Shown one piece after another: positions 50,973 through 63,553 of a DNA stretch of 64,000 nucleotides. The stretch's first letter is position 1, and every line of letters starts with the position of its first letter. A model generated the notes under the pieces. The model searched no databases. It was not told the DNA's origin and saw only the letters and a program-made list of their open reading frames with translations. The translations under genes and the position numbers were made by a program. The stretch is from positions 6,487,645-6,551,644 of the forward strand of contig CM119263.1 in assembly GCA_051294375.1 (NCBI GenBank). The letters are read 5' to 3'. Origin of the DNA: Paraspadella gotoi (lineage: Eukaryota; Chaetognatha).

Positions 50973-53826
50973 TAAGTTTTATTTTTGCTTTGGAACCGAG
51001 TCTTTTTTTCATACTATTTTGAAATTAGATAATTTAATTACATAAGTCTTGGCAAAAAAAAGTGACACTCTTCTCTATCATTTGTTTTCTTTCAAGCTGG
51101 TGGCGCTGCTAGTTTCAATCGAATCCAGAAAAATGACCAAACGGCAGAAAAATATTCAGTTAGAAATCAAGTTGGTGTGCGATTTTTAAATTTCCTAACT
51201 TTCGATAAAACTTTATTAAAAACTTTACAACTCCGTGGTTAAGATCGCCATGATGTTTATTTGCTCAGCTTCGAGTCGAAGGTGATCACGATGAGGATGA
51301 CCACGATGTCTGAATTTAGTTCCCGAGCAGACGCAACGTAGAAAGTATCGTTTTAACTTGCTAGCTATCCTTTATCCAAAAAAAAAAAAAGAAACCAAAG
51401 TATAAAGTGATTGGTCAATAGGTCATGTTATCAACTAAATAATGATGATTATGTCTTCTACAATAAAAGCACAAAAATTACAACCAGTAAGAATAACAAA
51501 ATATACAACAATCAGTGACTAAAACATAATACAACTATACATCTTTATGATTTAGTCTTGAAGCAAGATCCATTCGAGAAATCCACCTTGATTGATGAAA
51601 GAATGACAAGATTCCACTCATCACAGTTATTTTAACAGTATTCCCAGATTATTGAGAACTTCTTTCTTTGCTTTCCGCTTATAAAGGATGGCATCATTTT
51701 ATAAATGGTAAAGGTTCCACATTTCTATAGTTAATATTAAAATATCATGCTTTTTTTTAAAAATAGCGTTCAATTTTATCTATTATGAATGAACGTATTA
51801 CATTAATCTACTTTTGGCGGTTGCGGGCCATTAAAATGTCAAAAAAATATCGTGCAAAAAATATATGTTTTCTCATGTAGATTGTCAAATTCTTCCGAGA
51901 TTATAGCAACTATTGTTAAAAAAAAAAAAAAACATTTGTACATGACTAGATACCGACAGGTTGGATTACACGAATATAATATAAAAAGAGCCATAATACC
52001 GAGTGGCAATAAAAAATTAGTCCTATCGCAAAAAATAAAAAAAATTATTTCGCCATTTTTTGAGCATGATTGACAACTAACGCCGAGGTAGCACGTTTTA
52101 ATTTGCTCTTGTTAGTGCGTATTATGTTTACCATAAAAATGTCAAAGAAATCGAGCCTCAGAAATGATATACTTTGGGAATACTTTTCAATTTTAAAATC
52201 GTCACGCTAGTGACTAAAATGTTTTGAAAACAGCGTTGCGAAAAAAAAAGGGAATTATTGCCAAGGAACAGGCCGTGTAACGTGAAATCCATAACTGGAA
52301 TAATATACCGAAATGGGGATGACGATTATTATTACTTAAGAAAATAAAATGAGTTGGACAAAACAGCAGAATGATCTATGAAGAAGGTTGAATTGTTACA
52401 TCATGTAAGTGACAGGTGTTCTAAAAATAGAAAAGTAATATGCTAAAATTCTTAAATAAGAAAAAAAAAATGCTCTGTTGGGTTGTTTTTTTTTTTTTTA
52501 AACAATAAATGGAAGATAATTTGTGTAGAAAATACGGAAAGAAAATGATCTAGGATGGAGAAAAATAAGCATCTGATAAGACAAAGGTTAAATCTTTGTC
52601 GTCATAGACATCTAGCGGGAATTGGGGGAGGGGAGTCACGTCTAAACAGAGAAATTACGATCGCGCCATAGGGCTTTCCACTTTTATCGGAAGTAATTTC
52701 GCTTTTCGATATGTTCCAGAGTTTCGTTTCGATTACAAGCTGCTTGTGGTCTGGCCACAGTGACATTCGCTTTCAGTGACGTCGGTTAGAAGACAAACAT
52801 TTGATACGATATCGAGATTAAGCTCACATTACGGTGCATATTTCTGGTTTTTTGTTTTTTAAATTATGTAAGTTAAAAGTTATGCTTTGGTTTAGGTGAT
52901 TCGATTTTACAGGTGCTCAACACGAAAATAGTGACTGGGTATAAATCGTGTCGTTCGTTACTGTTTGGCGATTCTTTTACAACATAGTATACAAAAATAA
53001 GCACTTAAGTTCGACGAAGAGTAAAAAAATATGTATAAACGGAATACGTTCTAATTTTGACGGTAGGTATATGGGCATACAAAAATACTGCATCTTTTAA
53101 AACATTTCTTGGAGAATCTTTACTTTATTTTTTTGTCCCGCGGCAGAGCGAACCTGAAAAATCTTTTGATATCGAATTCTTTGGATTAGTTTTGAGGCGT
53201 CGCCATCATATTTTAAAGACAAGCGCGAAGGTTTTCCAACGGACGACTTTATAAGAAGCTTTTCTTTTCAATTGCCTGTGCGTGATTATTTCGGAAAAAT
53301 AATAATAGAATAAACCGCTTCTTTTTCTTAATTTCTTTTCATATTTGGCGAGGGGGATTTTTATCGCGGTAGGTTTCTTGTGAAACAAAAGTATCACATC
53401 GCGAGTAAAAGAGAGAGAGAAAGAAGATAGTCTTGATATTCTATCCCAGAAGGCAAGATAGAATGATGAGAGGCGAAGGGAGAATGTTTTGTATTTCCAA
53501 CAAGAACAGGAATGTTGCTCGGGAATGTTGCAGAGGTGAAATGCTTAGGTGAAGAAGACGTGCGCGCGCGGCTTTTTTCCGATTCGATTCTTTCAATTTA
53601 AAAAAATTATTATTTCTTTGGTTTTTTTGCTCTGAAATATTTTTGACCTTTATGCTTTCAATTTATAAAATTTAAGTCCCGTTCACCGTTCGTCTTAACG
53701 TTCGATTTTGCTCGAGTTTTATCGCGAAATTTACATTTTTTTTAAAAAAACGATAGCAACGCATCTCTGGTTGTTTAATACTCTGTCCCATGGACAGAAG
53801 GGCGTTGCTATTTTGTTCCGCACCGA
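50973..53826. other. Intergenic region between convergent KLHL and SLC6 genes
   Basis: AT-rich DNA between two 3' ends that face each other. I see no exon with coding composition. It probably holds the 3' UTR of the SLC6 gene at the right side; an AATAAA on the minus strand lies near 53124-53130. Confidence 0.5.
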
Positions 53827-55875
53827 TCAGACCGAAACGCCGCCGCCATCCCTCGAGTCCTTAAGAATGATGACGTTGCCCTCGTAACCTGTGGAACGGA
53901 AAAGACGAATCGACGTTGAGTCAAGTTCTTTGAACCCAAAAAGCTAAAAAAAAAAGAAGAGGATTGACGGTTGAACCGACTTACCAGGTCTCAATTGGTG
54001 AGGCTTGAGAATTGGAGTTGTCAGCGTGAGCCACCGTTCCTTCAAGGATCCTTCGGCGAATATCAGTTTGTAGACCAAAACAATTGGAATCATGACGACC
54101 GACATCAATGCCAAGCACCACCTGAGGATTCAATAGCAAGCGTTAAGGTCGTGAGCTGTGCAAATGGTGCAAAATGTGCATTAATAAAGCATAGAGCGAA
54201 TGTCGACTTATTTAACTTAGTTGGTAACTTAAGGTGGCACTTTGCAATCGTCGCCCGACAAAATGTTTTTGATAACTTTCTTTTTCTTTCTTTATTTTTT
54301 CCTTTGATCCTTTCCATCCCTTCCTGCTAAGACTCCTCCTCCCATTTTTTTCCTTACCCGATCGTAATTCCCCAGACTGGGTACTTGTATGTCCTGTTGT
54401 AGGTCAACGTTTCGTAGTTGGCCACAGTCATAATGAACATGATGCTTACAAAGAGTGGCGACGCAATCATCCACAAGTATTTCCAGACAATTCCAGGGCT
54501 GAAGCCGAACATGAAGGAAATGTCCTCCATGAATCGGTTAACGCCTGAAAGCAAAATAAAAAATTCGTTGTAGCGAACGGGATTAATTGTATTTTATCAT
54601 GCGATAACACTAATTTACTTTTACGACGCTAGAGTTTAAATCTTTAACGAGCCTTTTGTTTTTTTCCTTTTTTAACTCACCGTAAACGTAACAAATGGCC
54701 AGACACTCGGCCAGTGCAATGAGAAGGATGATTCGACTACCGGAATAGTAGTCGAACAGTTGGAACACGTACATTCCGCCCTGGATACCAAATATTTTAT
54801 TACATAATATAAAACATCAATTGAAAATAGAATTTAAATAAATCAAATCAAGAACGAAGTGAACTCACATTTGTGACCATGCTGAGTCCGATCAAGTAGG
54901 AGATGATGGCCGTGATCCCGATGAAGATTTCCCGTCTGTATCCTCCCTTTTTGCGGAAGAAATCGGGGAACAGGTCGACGACCGCCGTGACGAATCTGGC
55001 GAGGGAACAATCAATTGCAATCAGAAGCAAGCAAAATCAAAATCAAATGAAAGTAGTAAACAAAATAAAAACCAACTGAACAAAAGTGAAATAAAAAAAA
55101 AGCAAATTAAAAAATAAAGCGAAATTAAAATAAAACTAAAAAAGAGAAAGGTAAGTAAGCGAACTCTTGTTTTAACTCACCCTTCGACGCCGACGAATTC
55201 CGAGTCGAGGCCGAGCAGAAGAACCATGAAGAAGAAGAGGATCGCCCAGAGGGGCGAGAGGGGCATCTGCGCCACGGCTTTGGGGTAGGCGATGAAGGCC
55301 AAGCCGGGACCTGGGGGTAAGGGCGAGTAGAGAGGGGATCGAGGGAAAATGGATTTTAAAACCCAGTCACGTAAGAATGAAATAATAATGAAAATAATAA
55401 TATTGATTAATTGATTATAATATCGTCAAAACACTTAATTTAAGTAGAGAAAAAAATGCGAAACTGTACAATGTACAGTGTACATTTAGCAATTGTAATG
55501 TACCCGATTCGGCGACGTCTTTGACGGCCTTCCCGGCCTCTTTGGCCATGAAACCCAACACCATAAAAATGACGAAACCAGCGTAAAAACTGGTTCCGCT
55601 GTTTGTCAACGCGAACATGACTGAATCTCTGTGTTGAAAAAAATGGGGGAAAGGGAATTCGGGTGAGGGAGGTGAGGGGGAAAGGGGGGGGGAAATAGAA
55701 GAAATGAATGAAGGAGAGGGAGAAAGATAAGAGGGTGATGAGTAAGAGAAAGAGAAAAATATCGGGAAGGGAAAAGGATATGGAAGAAAAGGAAACGGAC
55801 AAGTCGGGATAGGAGATGGAAAAATTAATTAAGAACAATCATCGAACAATTAAACATCTTCTAACGGGGGACATC

Positions 55876-55934
<59 letters not shown>

Positions 55935-57078
55935 TGGAAAACTAAATTATTATTAAAGCCTATTAAAAGTATACATAAACTCGTAAAATAAGATTATTAT
56001 GAAAACTGTATTAGAAGATATGAGAAATTATCTAAACTGCTACAATATGTAAATGAGATTGAAGAACTTAATTTCATTTGTAATGAACCACAAATTATTC
56101 TGCTACTTCCATCATCTAGCAATAATCTCTCACATTTAACGTTTTGTCATCAATATTCACAGACAACGCATTTCCGTTCGCCGCTTCGATCGTCATCGTC
56201 CTCACCCATTATCACTTTCTTCCTTCAACCGCGAATCCAATATCGCACTTCCTTCCTGCCAATATTTGCAACCCCCCCTCTCTCTCTCTTTGACATCCAG
56301 AACTGTAAACCGACCTAAAAGAATTGTGGTGAAATTTGTTGTAGCTTCCCAACGCCGTCAATGTTCCAAGCGAAATGGAATAGGAGAAGAAAATTTGTGT
56401 CCCCGCGTCGACCCAGACCTTAGATCGGATCGGGAGGGGGGCGGCGGGTGGGCGAGGGGGATGCGGGGGGGGGGGAAAGTTGGCGGGGTTAAAGATTGCA
56501 TCACTAAATCGAAGAAATCAAAACGATTATAAGAGCAAGAAATAATATTAAAACTAAACTGACTAAAAAGAAAACAAGATTTAGAAGAAAAAAAATATTT
56601 AAACGAAATTTTGTGAGAATCAAATAAATTTAAGGTTGAACAAAAAATCATGGTTAAGTTATCGTCGTCGCCGCCGAAACTCACCTCCATGGTGGCCAGT
56701 TTGCTCCATTCGGGCATGAGGTAAGCCTCGATCCCGAGGATAGCGCCGTCTAGGGTCGCGCCGCGGATACAGAGAATCGTCATCAAGACGTAAGGGAAAG
56801 TCGCGGTGAAGTACATCACCTGACCAGGGTAAGGTACGGGGTGAAAAGAAGTGGGTTAATCTCCCGAGAACATAAAAAAAGATACCCACCTAATAAATTA
56901 CCTTTTTCGTCACTTAAACACTTAAAAATCAAGATACGGACTTACCTTTCCGGATGTCTTGATTCCCTTGCAGATGCAAAGATAGACGATGACCCAGGCG
57001 AGCAGAAGCGTGAGCGCCAAATCCCACTTGATGCCACCCGGATCTTCCAGGCCTTTGGAGATGCCAAGGATGTGTCGC
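53827..57078 (-). CDS. SLC6 transporter, GABA/taurine/betaine/creatine clade (TM4 to C-terminus)
   Basis: Minus-strand exons in order: 57078-56946, 56819-56685, 56418-56315, 55628-55504, 55310-55181, 54995-54869, 54780-54681, 54544-54358, 54121-53985, 53888-53827. All junctions are in phase. SLC6 proteins are Na+/Cl- coupled plasma-membrane symporters of 12 helices. Seen here: TM5 (YFTATFPYV), TM6 ([18 protein letters not shown]), TM7 ([14 protein letters not shown]), TM8 ([11 protein letters not shown]), then [14 protein letters not shown] and [14 protein letters not shown]. The GAT/taurine clade signature [10 protein letters not shown], the chloride-site Gln/Ser of TM6 and Asn/Ser of TM7, and the sodium-site Asp-Ser of TM8 are intact. 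The first exon begins in phase 2, so TM1-3 must come from upstream exons that I do not find before 64000. The C-terminus ends GVSV, a possible PDZ ligand. The substrate cannot be fixed without TM1. Confidence 0.88.
55876..55931. repeat. (ATT)n microsatellite
   Basis: About 18 perfect ATT units in the SLC6 intron between the TM6 and TM7 exons. Confidence 0.95.
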
Positions 57079-57546
57079 CTTATTAAGGGAAGGTGGATAA
57101 GGGAAATTTGGGGGGAAAGATAAAAAATGAAATTTATTTAAATACGATGAAAGCAAGGATAATCTTGCCAAGCTAAAGCCTTTCATGTTAATTAAAATTT
57201 CAGCTAACCAAGAAAATAAAAATAGGTAATTTGTCTAAAAAACCTAGCTGGTGAATATCATCATAACCTAATTTATATTTAAATGAGTTTAAGTAAAAAT
57301 AAGGCAAGGAAAAACAATTTGATTTATTTTGGTTCATTTCCAAGATAGTTCGGCTTTAATTAACTCGTGTAATTTCTTCATCAATGTTCCCACGATATAT
57401 TGAAGTATGGAATCTAATGATTAGTTAACAAAATAAATTAGAAAACGCGATATCTTGACATCGGCTGCTCGGTCCAACGGTCGGTCGGTCGAACGGTCGG
57501 TCCGTAGATCCTCCAGCCGTCGGCTTCTTGGTCGGCCCCGCCCTTT
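57079..57546. other. Gap between Xsc stop and first visible SLC6 exon
   Basis: Only about 470 bp separate the Xsc stop codon from the SLC6 TM4 exon. The segment holds the Xsc 3' UTR and GGTC-rich tandem sequence (57475-57520). It has no exon that could encode TM1-3. Confidence 0.6.
57323..57328 (-). terminator. Possible polyadenylation signal (AATAAA) of the Xsc gene
   Basis: AATAAA on the minus strand about 220 nt after the Xsc stop codon at 57547. If used, it separates the Xsc transcript from the SLC6 exons that start at 57078. Confidence 0.4.
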
Positions 57547-58199
57547 TCACTTCAAGTCGGTCGGTTGCCCCGTCGACGATTCCTTCGACTCCGACAGAGA
57601 AGAATACTTCTGCAGCAGCCGCTTCGGCAGCTGCATGGCGTCGCGGCGGAAGGGATCTCCCAACTCTTTCGTCAACATCAACTCCAGAACCGTCGTTTTG
57701 CCCTCGCTCTGGTTCTTTATGGCCTGAAGAGAAATATAATTGAAATAGAGAATAAGTCTACCTCCTTCCCCTCTTGTAAATTCCTCACGACTCTTATTTC
57801 TAAAACTTACACTCCTTAGCAAAAACACCCCCCCCCCCGTGTCCCCCATTTCGATTTCCCCTTTTTGGTTTCCGACCAAATCTTCCAGGCAATTTTCTAT
57901 TCACTCGATCCATCATCAACCGGGTTTGGTGATGGGAGGGATATAAGGCATCAACGGAGACTCGATTGCGGATGTTATGGAACGGGAACAACAAGGCGAA
58001 ACCATTATAAAGATATGGGTGGTTCACAAAGTAGTGAAATGGTTTTAAAAGATTTTTAGATTGCTCTACGAGTAGAAAAGTAAAAAAGATCAGGAGAAGG
58101 AAAAGTTGCGTGAAAAGTAAATTCGGAGCGAAGAAATGGTGAAGTTTACGGTTGAACGAGTACGCGGAGGGGGTGGCAGGGGAGAGGAGAGAGAGAAGA

Positions 58200-58237
<38 letters not shown>

Positions 58238-61200
58238 AGAGAGAGATGACAGATAAAGGGAAGAGAGAAAGAGTGAGAAAGAGAGCGAAAACACAGAAAG
58301 AAACCAAGAAACCAATCGGATAAATTTTTTCAATGCTGAATGAATAACTAGTAAGAAAAGGAGAGAAACAATGAGCTATAGTAGGAAGAAAGAAAGAGAG
58401 GGAGAAAAATAAAAGATACGTACTAAGCTTAAGGGACAAAGAACTTTATTATTATTTTTCCCCCATCTTTTCCATCTTCTCTGATCAAGGAGATTTTTAA
58501 GAAAATAAAAGAATCGATTGAGCTATAAAAAAAATGGATTGAAAATAAATGAATCACCTTGACAACGGACAACCGTAATCAAATTAATACAAAAGCGAAG
58601 AACTCGGAAGCAATAAAACCATAAGGCAGAAAAAACAGGATTAACTGCGATTTGCAGGAGAGAAAAGTAAAGCGCAAACAATGGATGAGGACTTGGATGG
58701 CGAAAACCGATTCCGGAAATGGAAAAGAGAAAAAAGGAAAAGGGGAAAAAAAAGAAAGAAAAGCTGGGATAAAAAGGAGATGAGCGAAAGAGAAAATATG
58801 GAAGAGGAAAGGAGGGGGGGACAACATCCATAAGTCTCCCGAAAATAGGGTGAAGATAACTAAATTTGGCACGCTTGCACGCGCGAGAAAAAGAGAGAGA
58901 GAGAGAGAAGAAATCGCTCACACCGTTTATTCCATGTCATTCCTTCAACACCCAACCTAATTCCACGCCAGCGCTACTCCCCCACATCAGCCCCCAAGCT
59001 CGTCCCCACGCACGCGCACCTGTTTCAACGCGTCTCCCACTTGGTCTGCGTGCGTGCACGTGATTCCTTCGGCCGACATTGCGCGCGCAATCTCCGCGAA
59101 GCTGAACGTGTTGTTCAAGTTGCTGCCGACATATCTGAGGGAAGGTGAAGCGCGGGGGAGAGAGGTAGAGTCTTTGATAAAGGCTCAATCTCTTTTAAAA
59201 TATACAGGTTAAGTCTTCTTCTCCTGAAAATAACGGGATATTAGGCGGGGAAAGTGGATAAGATGGGGGAAAAGGATAACTTTGCAGAAAGTATGGAGAG
59301 ATACGATATATGAGGAAAAGGAAACGCGAGACAAAGAATATGTAGGACGTGAGAGAGGGAAGAAGAGAAAGAGAATTTAAAGCAAACAACTGGTTGGTGG
59401 GAAGAAATGATTAAAACAAGGGAAACAAGTCGCATGTCCATGGGGGGGAAGCGATCGACTGTCAAAGGTAAGTAAGCGAACTCTTGTTTTGAAACTGGAG
59501 CACAAAGTAATATAACCTCGTGTTGGGTAGTTGCGCCCTCAATTTCTAGAAGACAACACTAACGTCCCCATCCTAAACGGATAAATAATATTATATTTAA
59601 ATATTTAACCCCAGAAAGATTTTAACAAATAAATAAAGTCAGAAATAGTTATTTTTAAATCTAAAAAAATAAAGATAGTGAAAAGAGTAATTTTGCAACT
59701 TTCATAAACCCAGACAGAAAAATCTTACGAAAGCAAGTCTTATCGCTTTTTTTTTTACTACAAGTCCAAAGATCAAGATAATAATCGCAAGCACCTATTC
59801 TTTTTATTATCGACTTGAAATATGAAAAAAAAAAAAAAAAAAAAAAAATACGCACCTGTCTCCGAACCACAAGACTTGATTTTTCTTCTCCGCTCCCCAC
59901 TGCTGGTTGTGGAAGACCACGGCGGTCGTGGGGATCGATTCCCGGACGCAGGTGAGGACCTCGTTGAGGCTCATTCCCCACGCCCCGTCACCCACGTATC
60001 CGATCGCCGGCCTTGTTGGATTCAAGAGGCAAGGGTTAATTCAAAGTGGTCGAATAGGGCGCGACCCTAATCGGACGCAGCTCCACAACCTGTCGGGCGC
60101 GGCAACTTTAGCCCCCATGGCCGCGGGGAATGAGTATCCGCAATTGCCAAAGGTCATAGCGGCCAGCATGCCGGGTTGATTGAACCTCAAGTAGCTGTTG
60201 GCGACGGAGCAAACGTTGCCAATATCCGTGGCGACCATCGCGTCTCGGGGCATCGCTTTCTCCAGCTCGCGGAGAGCCACGCGGGGTTTGATCATGCCCA
60301 CTGGGGTTGGAGGACCCTGAGGGATAAAGAAAAAGGATCAAATGGAAATCGGGTCAGGTCAGAAAAACTCGTACCATACATAAGTATTGCATTCAACATG
60401 TTTTTTTGTATATTTTTTTTTATATCAGTGTTCTTTTGTTTGTCACCTCGTTCGCCATCGCGTCGAGCGTGGCCTCACTGGCGACGCGCTTCGTCTTCAA
60501 ATTCGCCATCCTCAATTCCTTGTTGGCCTCAGATGCCAGAAAGCCTTTGCCGCGTAGGAGGTGAAGGATCTCGGAGGCGGCCTTCTTTGCGTCGCCGTGG
60601 ACGCAAACGTCTGCCGATTTGGTCAGATTGAGGCGCTTGAAGTCGGCCTCCACCTTGGTTGAGCCAGAAGGGCGGTGAAGTTAAAGACCCGATTGCGACC
60701 TGGGACGACAATGGCAACAACAACAACGACAACCTGAATCAACTTGGCCGCCTTGGGCCAATAATCGATGCCGAACTGAGGATTCGTTCCGAAGGGGCTG
60801 AGCCTCGTTCCCAAGGCGACCACGACGTCGGCTTCTGAGATGATGTGCATGGCCCCTTGGTGACCCTGGTAGCCCAGTGGGCCGCACATGAGCGGGTGAT
60901 CGGCGGGGAAGGCGTCGTTGTGGAGATAGGTCACGCAAACAGGCATGGAGACGAATTCGGCCAGGGCCTGACCGGTAATTTATTTTTTAATATCGGCAGA
61001 CATTTAATAATGTATTATTTACATTTGAAAAACGTTGCCTTAGTTTCTCGTGCCATGGTTTGAGAAACAGTACCAGATGATAAAAAAAAAAAAAAAAAAA
61101 AACTGAAACAGCGTCATCTCATTTTCCAAACAAAATTTCATTTTAAAAAAACCTTGGCCTCTTCGATGGCGTCGCCCATAACAACGCCGCCGCCGCAGAG

Positions 61201-62108
61201 CAGCACGGGGTTCTTGGCAGCGGCGATGAGTTCGGCGGCGGCTGCCAAGGACGCCGGCCCGCCGGCGCCTTGCTCGACGATCTTCGGCGTGGGAATGACG
61301 AAAGAGTTTTGGCCGTAGAAATAATCGCGCGGGATGTTGAGCTGAGTTGGGCCCCGCTCGATCATAGCGCGGTCGAAGGCACGGGCCGTCAATTCGGCCA
61401 TGCGGGCCGGGTTGTTGACGTGAGCTTGGAATTTGGTGATTGTCTCGAAGACGGACAACTGATCCATCTCTTGGAAGCCGCCGTGACCTTTCGGAAAAAC
61501 GGGAATCGAAAAGGACTTGAAAAATTGAAAATTTTCCTAATTTTCTCCAACCTTTGGTCATCGTTCCGGCTTCGGGAGTGATGGCCACGACCGGGGAGTG
61601 GGCCCAGTAGGCCGCCGCCACCCCCGTCACGAAGTTTGAGATGCCGGGTCCGTTTTGGGCGATGGCGACGCCGTGTTTGCCGCAGACGCGCGAGTAACCG
61701 TCGGCCATGTGGACCGCGTTCTGTTCGTGCTGGACCGAGAGAAATCGAATCCCGGCGGCCGGAAATAAATCGAGAGCGTCCATATAGGCGGAGCCGACGA
61801 TTCCGAAGACGTCCTTGACTTTGAGGAGAAATAACGAGAGGGAATGTTGTCAATTTAATGTCCCCTAAGAGGGAGCAAGCAATCATCAAGCAATTGAGCA
61901 AACCTCCGTGAGCAACGAGAGTTTCGACGAAAGCTTCGCTGTTGCTCATCATTTCCGGCTTCGCCACCGGCGCCTCATTTTCCGGCGCCAGTTCCGCGCG
62001 AACGGCTTCCGGCGTCGAGGAGACGCTCCTGGCGCCGACGCGTCGCGCAGCAGACGCCGCGGAAGCCGCCGGGGAGCGGGAGAGAAATTTGCACACAGTC
62101 GATGTCAT
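57547..62108 (-). CDS. xsc: Sulfoacetaldehyde acetyltransferase (Xsc), with predicted mitochondrial presequence
   Basis: Nine minus-strand exons: 62108-61904, 61818-61552, 61487-61153, 60967-60734, 60653-60447, 60316-60090, 60011-59856, 59134-59020, 57723-57547. Joined they give 640 residues without a break. Xsc (EC 2.3.3.15) is a thiamine-diphosphate enzyme converting sulfoacetaldehyde and phosphate into acetyl phosphate and sulfite, the key desulfonation step of taurine breakdown. Seen: the catalytic glutamate segment HEQNAVHMADGYSRV, NIPRDYFYG, GGGVVMGD, GPLGYQG, the ThDP/Mg motif GDGAWGMSLNE, FHNQQWGAEKKNQV and the C-terminal LGDPFRRDAM. These are Xsc hallmarks rather than general acetolactate-synthase features. 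Bacterial Xsc is about 590-600 residues; the extra ~50 N-terminal residues are Ala/Ser/Arg-rich (ARRVGARSVSS), as in mitochondrial targeting peptides. Introns show it is a genuine nuclear gene, not contamination. Start chosen at ATG 62108. Confidence 0.93.
59465..59492. repeat. 27-bp sequence shared with 55148-55174
   Basis: A block containing GGTAAGTAAGCGAACTCTTG occurs exactly in an Xsc intron and in an SLC6 intron, in the same orientation, 4.3 kb apart. It may be a remnant of a dispersed repeat or of a local duplication. Confidence 0.7.
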
Positions 62109-62744
62109 TTTGTTTATTGAAAAAACTATAAATATTAATAATTAAAATTTGAACCAGATCGCGAAAACCAGAGCAGGAGGAATGAAAACTGGCTCGAAGT
62201 TTTCGTCGTGATTAAAAATCGAAAATGAAAACGATTAAAGGAAGGATGCGGAGGGATGCGGTGACCAGTAATCGATCAATTTATTTGTCAATATTTACCT
62301 CATTATAAATTATTTTCAAATCATTAATAATAATATTAACTGTTTTTTTAAATGAAAATAAAATTAAAAGATTTTTCTATTATAGGATTATTAAGGATTT
62401 ATAAAGATTTTATAAGGGTACAACGACCCACAAAAAAAAACTACTTCAACTTTGAACTTTTGCCGAATGAAAAAAGGTAAACCGGTTTATTCCGGTTCGA
62501 AAACTTTAGTTTTCACTCACGCGACTCTTGCGCGAAAAAAAAAAAAAAAAAAATAGGAAAGCGATCGAAAATTAAAATGGAAATAAAGTGAGGGGGGCGG
62601 AACCTCGGCGCCATTTTAACGCCGGTTGTCTCGTTTGAATTTCATAAACCGACCTTGGTTGTCGGAAGTTTGCTGCGATGGCTGCTCTCGTTAGAAAGTT
62701 CAACCTGATTCTTAGATAAGCTGCTTCGTTACCTAACCTTACCC

Positions 62745-62820
62745 TACTCATCACTACCTTACCGCCATTTTAGTTTCTTATTTGACTTAGTTGACGTAGT
62801 TGACGTAGCTGACTTTCGAC
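62745..62820 (-). promoter_or_regulatory. Candidate Xsc promoter/first exon with ATGGCGG and TGACGTA elements
   Basis: On the minus strand AAAATGGCGGTAAGG occurs, which combines a YY1-like ATGGCGG element with a GTAAGG splice donor. Just upstream three tandem copies of a TTGACGTAG/TAGCTGAC unit (62785-62813) contain the CRE-like core TGACGT. Together these suggest a TSS with a short non-coding first exon for Xsc. Sequence pattern only. Confidence 0.3.
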
Positions 62821-63553
62821 AAGCCGAAAGATTTCTGTTACATAACTTCAATTTAAATGCGGTTTATATAGCGCGAATTTGGGAGCAATATCTTCAAAGC
62901 TGATTCGAAAAAAAATTTGCTCCAAATTATTTTGCATAAATCTAGCTCGGGATTTCCTAATTGCCTTCATCGGAAAAAGCTTTTTGCATAACTTTAGCTG
63001 TGGCGGTTAATTATCCTGCACTTGAAACTTCTCAATCGATTATCGGACGTAATCGACAGACTTCAAAATATGCGCTACTAGAAATTTTCATAATGATAAA
63101 AAGGTGCTGATTCATTTCGTTGTTTACGAAACGGCCAATACCTGGGTTTTCGATTTGGCACTCTGATCAAAAAACAAACAAAAGAATAACTTGGGGTGAA
63201 AAAAAAAAGGAAAGTAGAACGGAGAAAAAAAGGTTTTAAGAAATGAGAGGGAGGAAAAATAAAGAAACGGAGGAAGAAGAAGAAAGGTAAAAACGAAGAA
63301 GAGGGGGGGCATAAAAAAGGATGAGGAAGGGAAAAAAAATCAGAAAAAGAGTTAGCAGAAGTTAAGCAAAAAATATGAGAAAAAGAAGCAAAAGAAAGTG
63401 TAAAAAGGAAGAGGTGAACGCGACAAAAAGAAAAAGGCGGAAAGGAAAATGGAAATAAAAACAAAGTAAAACATTTGGGAAAACATTTTGATAATGATTA
63501 CAATGTAAATCACTCGAGCTTTTGCGACTCAATAAATTATTTCTGATGCAAAA

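Noticed and set aside
53827-57078. SLC6 gene as a pseudogene lacking TM6
   Set aside because: At first the TM6 exon seemed absent, but it is present at 56315-56418 with correct splice sites and phase; only TM1-3 remain missing.
57547-62108. Xsc as bacterial contamination or as acetolactate synthase/HACL
   Set aside because: Eight introns with GT-AG ends exclude bacterial DNA; motifs such as GPLGYQG, FHNQQWGAEKKNQV and LGDPFRRDAM match Xsc rather than acetolactate synthase or HACL.
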